Source: Heyndrickxia coagulans 36D1
GTDB taxonomy: Bacteria > Bacillota > Bacilli > Bacillales > Bacillaceae_C
Direction of reading: 5' to 3'
Assembly: GCF_000169195.2 (NCBI RefSeq)
Contig: NC_016023.1
Location: 1,984,001 to 2,048,000 of the forward strand
Length of the DNA stretch: 64,000 bases
The number at the start of each line of letters is the position of its first letter. Position 1 is the stretch's first letter. Position numbers and translations under genes: made by a program. This document shows, piece after piece, positions 37,456 to 46,348 of this stretch. Under the pieces are notes generated by a model that had not been told where the DNA came from, did no database searches, and saw only the letters and a program-made list of their open reading frames with translations.

Positions 37456-40400
37456 GTGATAAAAGTGAAAAGTAACTTTTCATTTTTTAAAGGGAAATGG
37501 GACGTTCTTGCAAATTTGGGTGAAACAGCTGAGAAAAATGTTTATCAGGATCCACATACAACAATTATGAAGCTGAGGTTGTTTGCCGAGACGTTGACCA
37601 AGTTCGTACTGGCAGCCGAAAATATCAAGGAAGCATACGGAACATCCCAAGTGGATCGTATCCATATGCTGCGCAGAGAAGGTTTGATTGAGCCGGAACT
37701 GATGGATATTTTTGAAACGCTGCGTCGCAAGGGAAACCAGGCCATGCACGAAGCCCTGAAATTTACAACAGAGGAAGCAAAAGCACTGCTGCGGCTCGCT
37801 TTTCGCCTGTCCATTTGGTTTATGGAAGTATACGGAGAATGGGATTTTCAAGCGCCGGAATACATAGAGCCGAAAGAGCAGAAGAAAGTTGATACGGAAC
37901 AGCTCCAGCAGGAATACGAAGAGAAGCTGAAAAAGCTTGAAGACGAGTTAGAATCTATTAGAGCAAAAGCTTCTAAAGAAAATGCGGAAGAGAAAACGGA
38001 ACGGAAAAAGAGAGCTGTAACCTTTATGCGCCGCCATGAGCTGACGGAAGCGGAAACACGTGCCATTATTGATGAGAAGTTGCGTGCCGCCGGCTGGGAA
38101 GCAGATACAACTTTGTTGAATCATTATACACATGGTACAGTGCCTGAAAAGAACCGGAATATGGCCATTGCGGAATGGAAAGTTGGCAAAGGCAGAGCGG
38201 ATTATGCTTTATTTATCGGTTTGAAATTGGTAGGGCTCATAGAAGCAAAGGCGAAGAAAAAGACGATTCCGAGCGCGCTGGAAAGCCAGACAAAAGTTTA
38301 TGCAAGACAAGTTCGTCAAATTGAAAATGAAGAGATTTTACAAACGCGAAATGAATATAAGGTGCCTTTCCTATACGCAACCAACGGCAGGCCTTTTTTA
38401 AGGCAGCTTCAAGAGGAATCGGGCATTTGGTTTTGGGATTCCCGTAAGCCGCTTGAACACGCCCGTCCGCTTGAAGGCTGGCACTCTCCCGATGATTTGC
38501 TCATGTTACTGAGCCAGGATGATGAGGATGCCAATCAGCGGCTTGAAGAAGAAAGCATCTCGAAATTCGGATTGCGTCCTTATCAGGAAAAAGCAGTGCT
38601 GGCAGCCGAAGAAGCACTGAAAGCCGGAAAAAGAAGGATGCTCATCGCCATGGCCACAGGGACCGGGAAAACCCGTACCGCAATTGCCCTCATGTACCGG
38701 CTCATTAAATCGAAAAAATGCAGGCGCATTCTTTTTCTAGTCGACCGCAACTCACTCGGGAAACAAACGGAAGATGCCCTGAAGGATACTAAGATTGAAG
38801 GTTATTCATTCTCTGATATTTATGATGTGAAGTCGATCGGGGACATTTCACCGGAAGTGGCAACAAAAGTGCACATCGCAACGGTGCAAGGGATGGTGCG
38901 CCGGCTGTTCTACAGCAATGAAGAAAAAATTCCGAGCGTCGGGCAGTACGATTTTATTATTGTAGATGAAGCGCACCGCGGCTATACAAGCGACAGGGAA
39001 ATGTCCGAAGATGAACTGTTGTTCAGGGATCAAAACGATTATGTCAGCCAGTACAGGCGCGTTCTTGACTATTTTGATGCGGCCTGTTTAGGGTTGACCG
39101 CGACACCGGCGCTTCATACGACGCAAATTTTCGGCATGCCGATCTTTAAATATTCGTACAGTGAAGCGGTACTGGACGGCTATCTGGTTGACCATGAGCC
39201 GCCTTATGTATTCAAAACGGAACTTTCACAAGCGGGGATCACTTTTGAGAAAGATGAAGAAGTCGAAGTGTACGATGCGGAAAACGGCGAAATTCAATTA
39301 GAAAAAATGGAAGATACCCTTCATTTTGAAGTTGAACAGTTTAACAAAAAAGTGATCACGGAATCTTTTAACAGGGCGGTGCTGAATAAACTGGCGGATT
39401 ATATTGATCCGTCCGGTAAAGAAAAAACATTGATTTTTGCCGCTACCGACCAGCATGCAGACCTGGTTGTCCGTTTATTGAAAGAGGCATATGCCGAACG
39501 CGGCGATGAGATAGAAGATGATGCCATTATGAAAATTACGGGGTATATTTATAAGCCGCTCGATGCCATTAAACGTTTTAAAAACGAAAGGCTGCCAAAT
39601 GTTGTTGTGACGGTTGATCTGCTCACGACCGGTGTGGATGTGCCGGCCATTACGAATCTCGTCTTTCTACGCCGCGTTCAATCCCGTATTCTGTATGATC
39701 AAATGCTCGGCCGCGCCACCCGCCTTTGCCCTGAGATCGGGAAAAGCCATTTTAATATTTATGATGCTGTTGGGATTTACGATAAACTTCAGCCTTATAC
39801 AGAAATGAAGCCAGTCGTGAAACAGCAACATGATAGTATTGGCGAGCTGTACAAGTCGCTTGTGAACGCGCAAACGGAAGAAGAAGCCAAATTTTACCGC
39901 GATCAGTTGGGCGCAAAAATCCAGCGGCGCAAACAAAGGCTCAGTGAAGAAGCAAAACAGAAATTTGAAGAGCTGTCCAATGGCAAAAATATTGAAGACT
40001 GGGCGAAAGAAATTCAATATTACACGCCGCAGGAAGCAAAGCAAAACAGCCTCTTGTTTGAGTACATGGAAAATTACCGGACAGGTGGAGATAAACGCTA
40101 TATTTCCAATCAGGCAGACCGGGTAACAGCAGTCATCCGGGGCTATGGTGAAGGGAATGAACGACCTGAAGATTACCTGGATGGATTTGTAAAATTTATT
40201 AAAGAAAATATCAATGAAATTCCCGCACTCCACCTCGTTTGCACGCGCCCGAAAGATTTAACAAGGCAGGACTTGCGTGAATTAATTACGATACTGGAGA
40301 CGAAAGGGTTTAAACAATCCCACTTGCAAACGGCCTGGAAACAAACGAAAAACGAAGATATTGCGGCCGATATCATCAGTTTCATTCGCCAAGCTGCATT

Positions 40401-40671
40401 AGGCGAATCGCTTATTGACCATGAAACCCGGATCAGGCGGGCGATGCAAAAGGTGTACGCCCTGCATGACTGGACGCCGCGGCAGAAAAAATGGCTGCAG
40501 CGGATTGAAAAGCAGTTGCTGCAAGTTCCGGTGCTGGCGCCAAACCCGGAAGAGGCGTTTGGGGAAGAACCGTTCCGCAGCCAAGGCGGGTATAAGATTT
40601 TGAAACGCGAATTTGGTGATGAAATTGATAGGATTGTGGATACAATTAATGACAATCTGTATGTGATATAA
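37456..40671 (+). CDS. hsdR: Type I restriction enzyme, HsdR (R) subunit
   Basis: The 1071-residue protein has four parts. Residues 1-130 are DUF4145-like. A coiled coil follows (about 140-190). The nuclease domain has RADYALF...LVGLIEAKAKKKT, giving the D...E-x-K metal site. The SF2 motor has Walker A ATGTGKT near 400, DEAH at 504-507 and the TTGVDVPAITNLVFLR helicase motif. It cuts DNA lacking the host methylation after translocating it. The start is the GTG at 37456 or that at 37465, the latter better spaced from CGGTGAT. It has its own terminator and is separated from hsdM by a toxin-antitoxin pair. Confidence 0.95.
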   Translation: MIKVKSNFSFFKGKWDVLANLGETAEKNVYQDPHTTIMKLRLFAETLTKFVLAAENIKEAYGTSQVDRIHMLRREGLIEPELMDIFETLRRKGNQAMHEALKFTTEEAKALLRLAFRLSIWFMEVYGEWDFQAPEYIEPKEQKKVDTEQLQQEYEEKLKKLEDELESIRAKASKENAEEKTERKKRAVTFMRRHELTEAETRAIIDEKLRAAGWEADTTLLNHYTHGTVPEKNRNMAIAEWKVGKGRADYALFIGLKLVGLIEAKAKKKTIPSALESQTKVYARQVRQIENEEILQTRNEYKVPFLYATNGRPFLRQLQEESGIWFWDSRKPLEHARPLEGWHSPDDLLMLLSQDDEDANQRLEEESISKFGLRPYQEKAVLAAEEALKAGKRRMLIAMATGTGKTRTAIALMYRLIKSKKCRRILFLVDRNSLGKQTEDALKDTKIEGYSFSDIYDVKSIGDISPEVATKVHIATVQGMVRRLFYSNEEKIPSVGQYDFIIVDEAHRGYTSDREMSEDELLFRDQNDYVSQYRRVLDYFDAACLGLTATPALHTTQIFGMPIFKYSYSEAVLDGYLVDHEPPYVFKTELSQAGITFEKDEEVEVYDAENGEIQLEKMEDTLHFEVEQFNKKVITESFNRAVLNKLADYIDPSGKEKTLIFAATDQHADLVVRLLKEAYAERGDEIEDDAIMKITGYIYKPLDAIKRFKNERLPNVVVTVDLLTTGVDVPAITNLVFLRRVQSRILYDQMLGRATRLCPEIGKSHFNIYDAVGIYDKLQPYTEMKPVVKQQHDSIGELYKSLVNAQTEEEAKFYRDQLGAKIQRRKQRLSEEAKQKFEELSNGKNIEDWAKEIQYYTPQEAKQNSLLFEYMENYRTGGDKRYISNQADRVTAVIRGYGEGNERPEDYLDGFVKFIKENINEIPALHLVCTRPKDLTRQDLRELITILETKGFKQSHLQTAWKQTKNEDIAADIISFIRQAALGESLIDHETRIRRAMQKVYALHDWTPRQKKWLQRIEKQLLQVPVLAPNPEEAFGEEPFRSQGGYKILKREFGDEIDRIVDTINDNLYVI

Positions 40672-40675
40672 ATAC

Positions 40676-40720
40676 ACCCAGTTCATCCATTTGGATTTTG
40701 GCAGTTGGATGAACTGGGTT
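40676..40720 (+). terminator. Terminator of hsdR
   Basis: ACCCAGTTCATCCA pairs with TGGATGAACTGGGT around a 17-base loop, followed by TTAATTATTTT. Confidence 0.75.
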
Positions 40721-40801
40721 TAATTATTTTGGAAGACCCGATATTTAAAGCTTGTCGAGAAAAACTTGACAGAAACATGGACTTTTTGAGGTTTGGGCAT
40801 A

Positions 40802-40831
40802 TATAATATACATATACAATTGTATATGTAT
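40802..40831 (+). promoter_or_regulatory. -10 box and 24-bp palindromic operator of the toxin-antitoxin pair
   Basis: TATAAT at 40802-40807 is followed at once by a perfect 24-bp palindrome (40808-40831, arms ATACATATACAA and TTGTATATGTAT). The position right after the -10 box fits autorepression by the antitoxin or the complex. A weak -35 (TGGACT, 40778-40783) lies 18 bases upstream. Confidence 0.65.
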
Positions 40832-40859
40832 AATTACATATGCTACGGAGGTGATTGCA

Positions 40860-41234
40860 GTGTTCAATAAACCCCCAATAGAAATTGAATTTGAAACAAG
40901 GCAGGAAAAAGAAGCTTTTATCAAATGGGTTTTGGAACCAAGTGCACCATCAGAAGAGCTAAAACGCTTGAGTCAAATTCGGAAAAAAGCAAAAACAGTA
41001 CAAATGATGCAAAATCAATTCGGGCGAAGCCATTCTCAGAACAACACAGAAGCCTCTGCAATTGTCAGGAGAAAAGGCGTGCAGAAAATACCAAGTTACA
41101 CTCTTAAAAGTCACGCCCTGCAGATTATAAATAATAACGGCAAATATACCAGTGGTGTTTCTTTGGATTTAAATAAAAGGAATGTCGGCAGACGAAATAA
41201 AAATTCAATACATGGTGGTAAGGGGAAAGTATGA
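40860..41234 (+). CDS. Candidate antitoxin, unrecognised family
   Basis: I choose the GTG at 40860 (MFNKPPIEIEFETRQEKEAF), with GGAGGTGAT at 40847-40855. The 124-residue protein has an acidic N-terminal half (about 1-40) and a strongly basic C-terminal half ending RNKNSIHGGKGKV. It overlaps the acetyltransferase gene by four bases (ATGA). Gene order, coupling and the palindromic operator point to an antitoxin. It does not look like the ribbon-helix-helix DUF1778 antitoxins usually paired with TacT toxins, so the DNA-binding fold may be new or just not visible to me. Confidence 0.6.
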   Translation: MFNKPPIEIEFETRQEKEAFIKWVLEPSAPSEELKRLSQIRKKAKTVQMMQNQFGRSHSQNNTEASAIVRRKGVQKIPSYTLKSHALQIINNNGKYTSGVSLDLNKRNVGRRNKNSIHGGKGKV

Positions 41235-41815
41235 AGCTTGTTCCTATAACACAAGTTGACCGGCGGGTTATTGAAGATTTCACATGTTTATTTCCTAAGT
41301 ATGAGAAACACCAACAACAGCTGAAAAAGGATCATGAAGAGATTGATGAATATCTAAAAGAAAAAGCATTAAAAAATCATTTAAATAATTTAGTAAGAAC
41401 CCACCTCCTTTTAAATGAAACCGAAAATAAAGTGATTGGGTTCTTTTCTTTGTTTAACGATAGCTGCTTCATTTCTAACAAAAAAGAAAAAAGCCTAAAG
41501 TTCAAACAATTTGAAATTAATAGAGGAGAAGGAATCACTGATCTTCCAGCTATCCATCTCCATAAGTTTGCTATACATCAATCATATCAGGGAAAATCCT
41601 TTGGAGGTATGAAATTCAGCGATTATTTATTGAGTTGTGTGTTTGATACAGTAGTAGCTGTCACCACTTTGTCGGGATGTATGCTGATTATATTGGAAGC
41701 AACTGATAATGCATTTGCCTATTATCAACATCGTGGTTTTAAAGTATTAAATAAAAAAAGTGGAAATACATTGCCTTTAATGATTTTTAAGGTTAATGAT
41801 ATCCCAAACTGCTAG
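41231..41815 (+). CDS. TacT-like GNAT acetyltransferase, candidate toxin
   Basis: The 194-residue protein shows the GNAT acetyl-CoA site in LHKFAIHQSYQGKSFGGMKF (about residues 110-129, Q-G-K-S-F-G). An AYYQHRGFKVL segment near the C-terminus resembles the FYxxFGF end of TacT/AtaT toxins. Such toxins acetylate the amino acid on charged tRNA and stop translation. It is made together with the upstream candidate antitoxin. It is AT-rich compared with hsdR and hsdM, which suggests the pair was acquired separately. A plain acetyltransferase role cannot be excluded. Confidence 0.7.
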   Translation: MKLVPITQVDRRVIEDFTCLFPKYEKHQQQLKKDHEEIDEYLKEKALKNHLNNLVRTHLLLNETENKVIGFFSLFNDSCFISNKKEKSLKFKQFEINRGEGITDLPAIHLHKFAIHQSYQGKSFGGMKFSDYLLSCVFDTVVAVTTLSGCMLIILEATDNAFAYYQHRGFKVLNKKSGNTLPLMIFKVNDIPNC

Positions 41816-41864
41816 TTGTGACAATTATTGTGAGAAAAATGATAAATGAGAAAGCAGGAGAATG

Positions 41865-43295
41865 ATGAATAACCAGGAGATCGTACAAAAGCTTTGGAAC
41901 TTATGTAATGTTTTACGTGATGATGGAATTACATATCAGCAATATGTGACGGAATTAACGTATCTGCTGTTTTTAAAAATGATGAAAGAGCAGGAAACAG
42001 AATCTGCCATCCCGGAAGGCTACCGTTGGGATGACCTTGTGGCAAAAGAAGGGACGGAGCTGAAAACATTTTATCAGCACTTGCTGCTGTATTTGGGCAG
42101 CAGCGGCAATGAAATGCTGCGTCATATTTACAGCGATGCAGCGACCAGTATTTCAGAGCCGAAGAACCTTGAAAAAATCATTAAATCGATTGATGCACTC
42201 GACTGGTACAGCGCAAAAGAAGAAGGGCTGGGCAATCTGTATGAGGGATTGCTTGAGAAAAACGCGAGCGAAAAGAAATCGGGGGCGGGGCAATATTTTA
42301 CACCGCGCGTCCTGATTGATGTGATGGTGCAGCTGGTCGACCCGAAAATCGGTGAGCGCTGCGCTGACCCGGCAGCCGGCACTTTTGGCTTTATGATTGC
42401 CGCGGACCGTTATTTAAAACAACAAACGGATGACTATTTTGACCTGGATCCGCAAATGGCGGAATTCCAGAGAAAGGAAGCTTTCTCCGGGATGGAACTG
42501 GTAAAAGACACGCACCGTCTTGCATTAATGAATGCCCTGCTCCACAGCATGGAAGGGCGCATTGAGCATGGCGACTCTTTATCCAACAACGGGAAATGGA
42601 TGAAAAATCTGGATGTCATTTTAACCAATCCTCCTTTTGGCACAAAAAAAGGCGGCGAACGGGTATCGCGTGATGACTTGACGTTTGACACATCGAACAA
42701 GCAATTGAATTTTCTGCAGCTGATCTACAATGCCTTAAAAGATGATGGCAAAGCGCGTGCAGCAGTCGTTTTGCCGGATAATGTGCTGTTTGAAAGTGGC
42801 GTTGGTGCGCAAATCCGCCGCGACTTAATGAACAAATGCAATCTGCACACGATTTTAAGGTTGCCGACAGGTATTTTTTACGCACAAGGGGTCAAAACAA
42901 ACGTCTTGTTCTTTACAAGGGGAAAAACCGACCGGGACAACACAAAAGAAGTGTGGGTGTATGACCTCCGCACGAACATGCCGTCATTCGGGAAACGCAA
43001 CCAGTTGACGATGGCGCATTTCGAAAATTTCATGAAAGCATACGAAGCCGAAGACCGTTCCAAAGTGGAAGACGAGCGCTGGAATGTGTTCACACGCGAA
43101 GAAATTGCAAAAAAAGACGACAGCCTCGACATCGGCCTGATCGCGGACGAGTCATTGTCCTCATACGAAAACTTGCCGGATCCGATTGAATCGGCAGAAG
43201 AAGCGATTGCAAAACTGCAGCAGGCGATGGACTTACTGGGCGAAGTGGTGGATGAGCTGCGTGCTGTGGAAATGGATGAGGTGGTCTTGAAGTGA
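41865..43295 (+). CDS. hsdM: Type I restriction-modification methylase, HsdM
   Basis: The ~476-residue protein is an N6-adenine methyltransferase. The S-adenosylmethionine site is DPAAGTFGFMI (about residues 168-178) and the catalytic motif is TNPPFGTKKGGER (about 254-266). The N-terminal HsdM helical domain is complete. An ATG three bases earlier (41862) lies almost on the AGGAG site, so I prefer 41865. It overlaps hsdS by four bases. With HsdS it methylates host DNA, and with HsdR it forms the restriction complex. Confidence 0.96.
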   Translation: MNNQEIVQKLWNLCNVLRDDGITYQQYVTELTYLLFLKMMKEQETESAIPEGYRWDDLVAKEGTELKTFYQHLLLYLGSSGNEMLRHIYSDAATSISEPKNLEKIIKSIDALDWYSAKEEGLGNLYEGLLEKNASEKKSGAGQYFTPRVLIDVMVQLVDPKIGERCADPAAGTFGFMIAADRYLKQQTDDYFDLDPQMAEFQRKEAFSGMELVKDTHRLALMNALLHSMEGRIEHGDSLSNNGKWMKNLDVILTNPPFGTKKGGERVSRDDLTFDTSNKQLNFLQLIYNALKDDGKARAAVVLPDNVLFESGVGAQIRRDLMNKCNLHTILRLPTGIFYAQGVKTNVLFFTRGKTDRDNTKEVWVYDLRTNMPSFGKRNQLTMAHFENFMKAYEAEDRSKVEDERWNVFTREEIAKKDDSLDIGLIADESLSSYENLPDPIESAEEAIAKLQQAMDLLGEVVDELRAVEMDEVVLK

Positions 43296-44743
43296 GAAAG
43301 AAGCAAAAGACCATGGAGGAGTTATTGGAAGAAGCTTTGGTGCCAGAGGGAGAGCAGCCGTATGAAGTGCCGGGGAATTGGGTGTGGGTGAAATTAAAAA
43401 CAATTAATAAGGATAAAAAGCGCAACATTGATCCAAAAAGCTTTAAAGACGAAACGTTTGAATTATATAGTGTACCTAGTTTTCCTGAAGGATCTCCTGA
43501 ATTTATTAAAGGCGATGAAATAGGGTCTAGTAAACAGCTGGTTAATAAAGATGAAATTTTGTTGTGTAAAATTAATCCTCGTATTAATAGGGTATGGAAA
43601 GTATTAAATAACCATGGGAAGTTTCGGCAGCTAGCTTCAACAGAATGGATTGTTATAAGCGAAAATAAAGCAATTTATTCTGAGTATTTACTATACCTGT
43701 TGAAGTCTCCTTATTTTCGAAAACTAATTACATCAAATGTATCAGGTGTAGGTGGTTCGCTTACAAGAGCAAGACCTAAAGAAGTTGAAACTTACCCTAT
43801 TGCTGTACCGCCAATAAAAGAGCAAAAACGCATTGCAGACAAAGTAGAGCGTCTTTTAAGTAAAATCGACGAAGCAAAACGGTTGATTGAGGAAGCGAAG
43901 GAAACGTTTGAACTGCGTAGGGCGGCTATTTTGGATAAGGCGTTTCGGGGGGAGCTGACGAGGAAGTGGAGAGAGGAAAATAAAAACATTGAAGATGCCG
44001 AGTCATTATATGTCAAAATAAAGGAATCTCAAAGTATACGGAGAAAAGTATCAAAGGAAATTAATATTAAAGACTTAAGGTATAGCATTCCATCAACTTG
44101 GAAATGGGTAAGATTAGGAGATGTCTTTACAATTACTTCTGGAGGCACTCCAAAAAGAACTATTCCAGAATATTACGAAGGAAATATACCATGGATTAAA
44201 ACCGGTGAAATAAAATGGAATGCTATTAATGAAAGTGAAGAGCAAATTACTCCTGAAGCAGTTGCAAATAGTTCTGCAAAGTTGCTTCCACCAAATACTG
44301 TTTTGGTTGCTATGTATGGCCAGGGATTGACAAGAGGTAGAGCTGCTATTTTAAGTGTGGAAGCGACTTGTAATCAAGCTGTTTGTGCGTTATTGCCTAA
44401 TGATTATATAGCACCAGAATTCATATTTTATTATTTTATGGAAGGCTATCAAAGGTTTAGACAGGTGGCAAAGGGAGGTAATCAAGAAAATTTGAGTGTC
44501 TCGTTAATATCAGACTTTATTTTTCCATTGCCGCCATTAGAAGAACAGAGAGTAATAATCACCACTTTACAAAATATATTTAAAAAAGAAAGTAAAATAA
44601 AAGATGTAATCAAAATAAATACAGACGAAATAAAACAATCCATCCTCTCCAAAGCCTTCCGCGGCGAGCTTGGAACGAATGATCCGACCGAAGAAAGTGC
44701 GATCGAGTTATTAAAAGAAGTGCTGCAGGAACAAGTGAAATAA
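43292..44743 (+). CDS. hsdS: Type I restriction specificity subunit, HsdS
   Basis: The 483-residue protein has two target recognition domains. The first begins near YEVPGNWVWVKL (about residue 28) and the second near YSIPSTWKWVRLGDVFTITS (about 265). A central conserved helix with ILDKAFRGELTRKW (about 210) and a C-terminal ILSKAFRGELGTND (about 450) separate them. The domains read two half-sites of the methylated sequence. Both are AT-richer than the conserved spacers, as expected for regions that are swapped between strains. The target sequence cannot be predicted here. Confidence 0.95.
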   Translation: MRKKQKTMEELLEEALVPEGEQPYEVPGNWVWVKLKTINKDKKRNIDPKSFKDETFELYSVPSFPEGSPEFIKGDEIGSSKQLVNKDEILLCKINPRINRVWKVLNNHGKFRQLASTEWIVISENKAIYSEYLLYLLKSPYFRKLITSNVSGVGGSLTRARPKEVETYPIAVPPIKEQKRIADKVERLLSKIDEAKRLIEEAKETFELRRAAILDKAFRGELTRKWREENKNIEDAESLYVKIKESQSIRRKVSKEINIKDLRYSIPSTWKWVRLGDVFTITSGGTPKRTIPEYYEGNIPWIKTGEIKWNAINESEEQITPEAVANSSAKLLPPNTVLVAMYGQGLTRGRAAILSVEATCNQAVCALLPNDYIAPEFIFYYFMEGYQRFRQVAKGGNQENLSVSLISDFIFPLPPLEEQRVIITTLQNIFKKESKIKDVIKINTDEIKQSILSKAFRGELGTNDPTEESAIELLKEVLQEQVK

Positions 44744-44753
44744 GCGTAATCAT

Positions 44754-44787
44754 GGCAGGGGCTGTTTGTTGATTCCCCTGCCTTTTT
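44754..44787 (+). terminator. Terminator of hsdMS
   Basis: GGCAGGGG pairs with CCCCTGCC around a 13-base loop, followed by five T. Confidence 0.85.
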
Positions 44788-44836
44788 CTAACTGCCTGGC
44801 TAGAGGTGATCTTTGAAGCCGCTGTGTTTTACCACG

Positions 44837-46183
44837 TCAAATCCCGAGCCGTTTCATCCGGTACTGGAGACTTTGCCGGCTTAACCCGAGCTGTTCTGCT
44901 GCTTTTGATATATTCGACCCGTTTGCCTCAAGCGCTTCTAAAATACAATGCTTCTCGTATTCAAACAGCCGGTCTTTTAAAAGCGGTGATTTTTCCGCCG
45001 GCGAATTGAAGTGGCCGGACTGCCGGTACTGCATGGGCAGATGGCGAAGCTCAATCATGTCTTCATCGAGCATGACATTCATCGCTGCCTCAATCATATG
45101 CTCCAGCTCGCGTATATTGCCAGGCCAGCGGTACGACCGGAAGAAAGTGAGCACTTCCGGTGTGATCCCCCTGACATTCATTTGAAAAAGGGGATTGTAT
45201 TTTTGAATAAAATGGCCGGTGAGAAGGGGCAAATCTTCCAGCCGGTCCCGTAACGGCGGGATAAACAGCGTCACGACACCAAGCCGGTAATACAAATCTT
45301 TGCGCAGCCGGTGATTTGCAATCGCTTCGTAAGGCGTTTCGTTCATGGTGGCGATCACGCGCACATCCACCGGCTTTTCCTGCGTGCCCCCGATCCGTTT
45401 TACTTTTTTCTCTTGCAGCACGCGCAAAAGCTTTGCCTGCAAATGAATGTTCAACGCATTGATTTCGTCGAGCAGAAGCGTGCCGCCGTCCGCCTGTTCG
45501 AACAGCCCTGCGCGGTCAACAGCACCTGTAAATGCCCCTTTCTTCGTGCCAAATAAGATACTTTCAATGAGATTGTCGGGAAGCGCAGCGCAGTTTTGCG
45601 CGATGAACGGTCCCCGGCTTCTTTCGCTTTCATAATGGATGCTTTGCGCGAACAACTCTTTTCCCGTCCCGGTTTCACCGATAATCAGCACATAGGAGGA
45701 AGTGCGGGCGGCGCGCCTTGAAAATTCAATGACTTCGGAAATCGCCTTGCTTTTCCCGATAATATGGTGAAATGTATATCCGGTATGGGACTCGTGGTTT
45801 CGGCGGATGAGGCGCTCAATTTTCGTAATGTCCTCCGCAATTTCAACAGCGCCCGCCAATTTTCCTTTATAATAAAACGGATACGTATGGTTGACGGAAG
45901 TAATTTCGCGGCCTTTATTGTTAAAGTACGTCTGTTTGACAAGATGGCTTTCTTCTCCGGTTTTGAGCGCCTTTAACAAGGTGCTTTCTTCACTGCTGCG
46001 GAAGCGGAAAACATCTTCCAACTTTTTATACAGTACTTCACGGCTGTCCATCCCCTCAATATCCCGCATTTTTTGATTGTAAATCATCGTGCGCCCTTCT
46101 TCATCCACTGCATGAATGCCGGCATCGACGAGATTCATTATTGTTTCGTACAACGCGAGGAGTACATCTTTTGTTTCTTCCAT
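44837..46183 (-). CDS. rocR: RocR-like sigma-54 activator (PAS-AAA-Fis)
   Basis: I choose the ATG at 46183 (MEETKDVLLALYETIMNLVD). The ~448-residue protein has an N-terminal PAS domain (about 10-115) and an AAA+ domain with GETGTGKE and the sigma-54 contact loop GAFTGA. It ends in a Fis-type helix-turn-helix (NGSNISKAAEQLGLSRQSLQ). In B. subtilis, RocR responds to ornithine or citrulline and opens SigL promoters of roc genes. Here it is divergent from rocD, and the shared region holds the activator site. It does not lie in front of the SigL promoter itself, so it is probably expressed from a normal promoter. Confidence 0.88.
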   Translation of the reverse strand: MEETKDVLLALYETIMNLVDAGIHAVDEEGRTMIYNQKMRDIEGMDSREVLYKKLEDVFRFRSSEESTLLKALKTGEESHLVKQTYFNNKGREITSVNHTYPFYYKGKLAGAVEIAEDITKIERLIRRNHESHTGYTFHHIIGKSKAISEVIEFSRRAARTSSYVLIIGETGTGKELFAQSIHYESERSRGPFIAQNCAALPDNLIESILFGTKKGAFTGAVDRAGLFEQADGGTLLLDEINALNIHLQAKLLRVLQEKKVKRIGGTQEKPVDVRVIATMNETPYEAIANHRLRKDLYYRLGVVTLFIPPLRDRLEDLPLLTGHFIQKYNPLFQMNVRGITPEVLTFFRSYRWPGNIRELEHMIEAAMNVMLDEDMIELRHLPMQYRQSGHFNSPAEKSPLLKDRLFEYEKHCILEALEANGSNISKAAEQLGLSRQSLQYRMKRLGI

Positions 46184-46234
46184 GTTGTGTCCACCCCCTT
46201 CGATGATAAAAATTTTAAAATATTTTGCGGCTTT

Positions 46235-46253
46235 ATGCAAAAATTTTTTGCAT
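46235..46253. promoter_or_regulatory. RocR-type upstream activating site of rocD
   Basis: ATGCAAAAATTTTTTGCAT is a perfect 19-bp palindrome, identical to the site at 37016. It lies 40 bases before the SigL promoter. Confidence 0.75.
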
Positions 46254-46292
46254 TTTCACTGAAAAAACCGCACGAAGGCCTTTTTTTCATGA

Positions 46293-46308
46293 TGGCATTC
46301 TTTTTGCA
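46293..46308 (+). promoter_or_regulatory. SigL (sigma-54) promoter of rocD
   Basis: TGGCATTCTTTTTGCA gives -24 TGGCAT and -12 TTGCA with the correct spacing, 40 bases before the rocD ATG. Confidence 0.8.
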
Positions 46309-46348
46309 TATGAATGGATAGGGACATTGAAAAGAAGGGGGAAACAAA

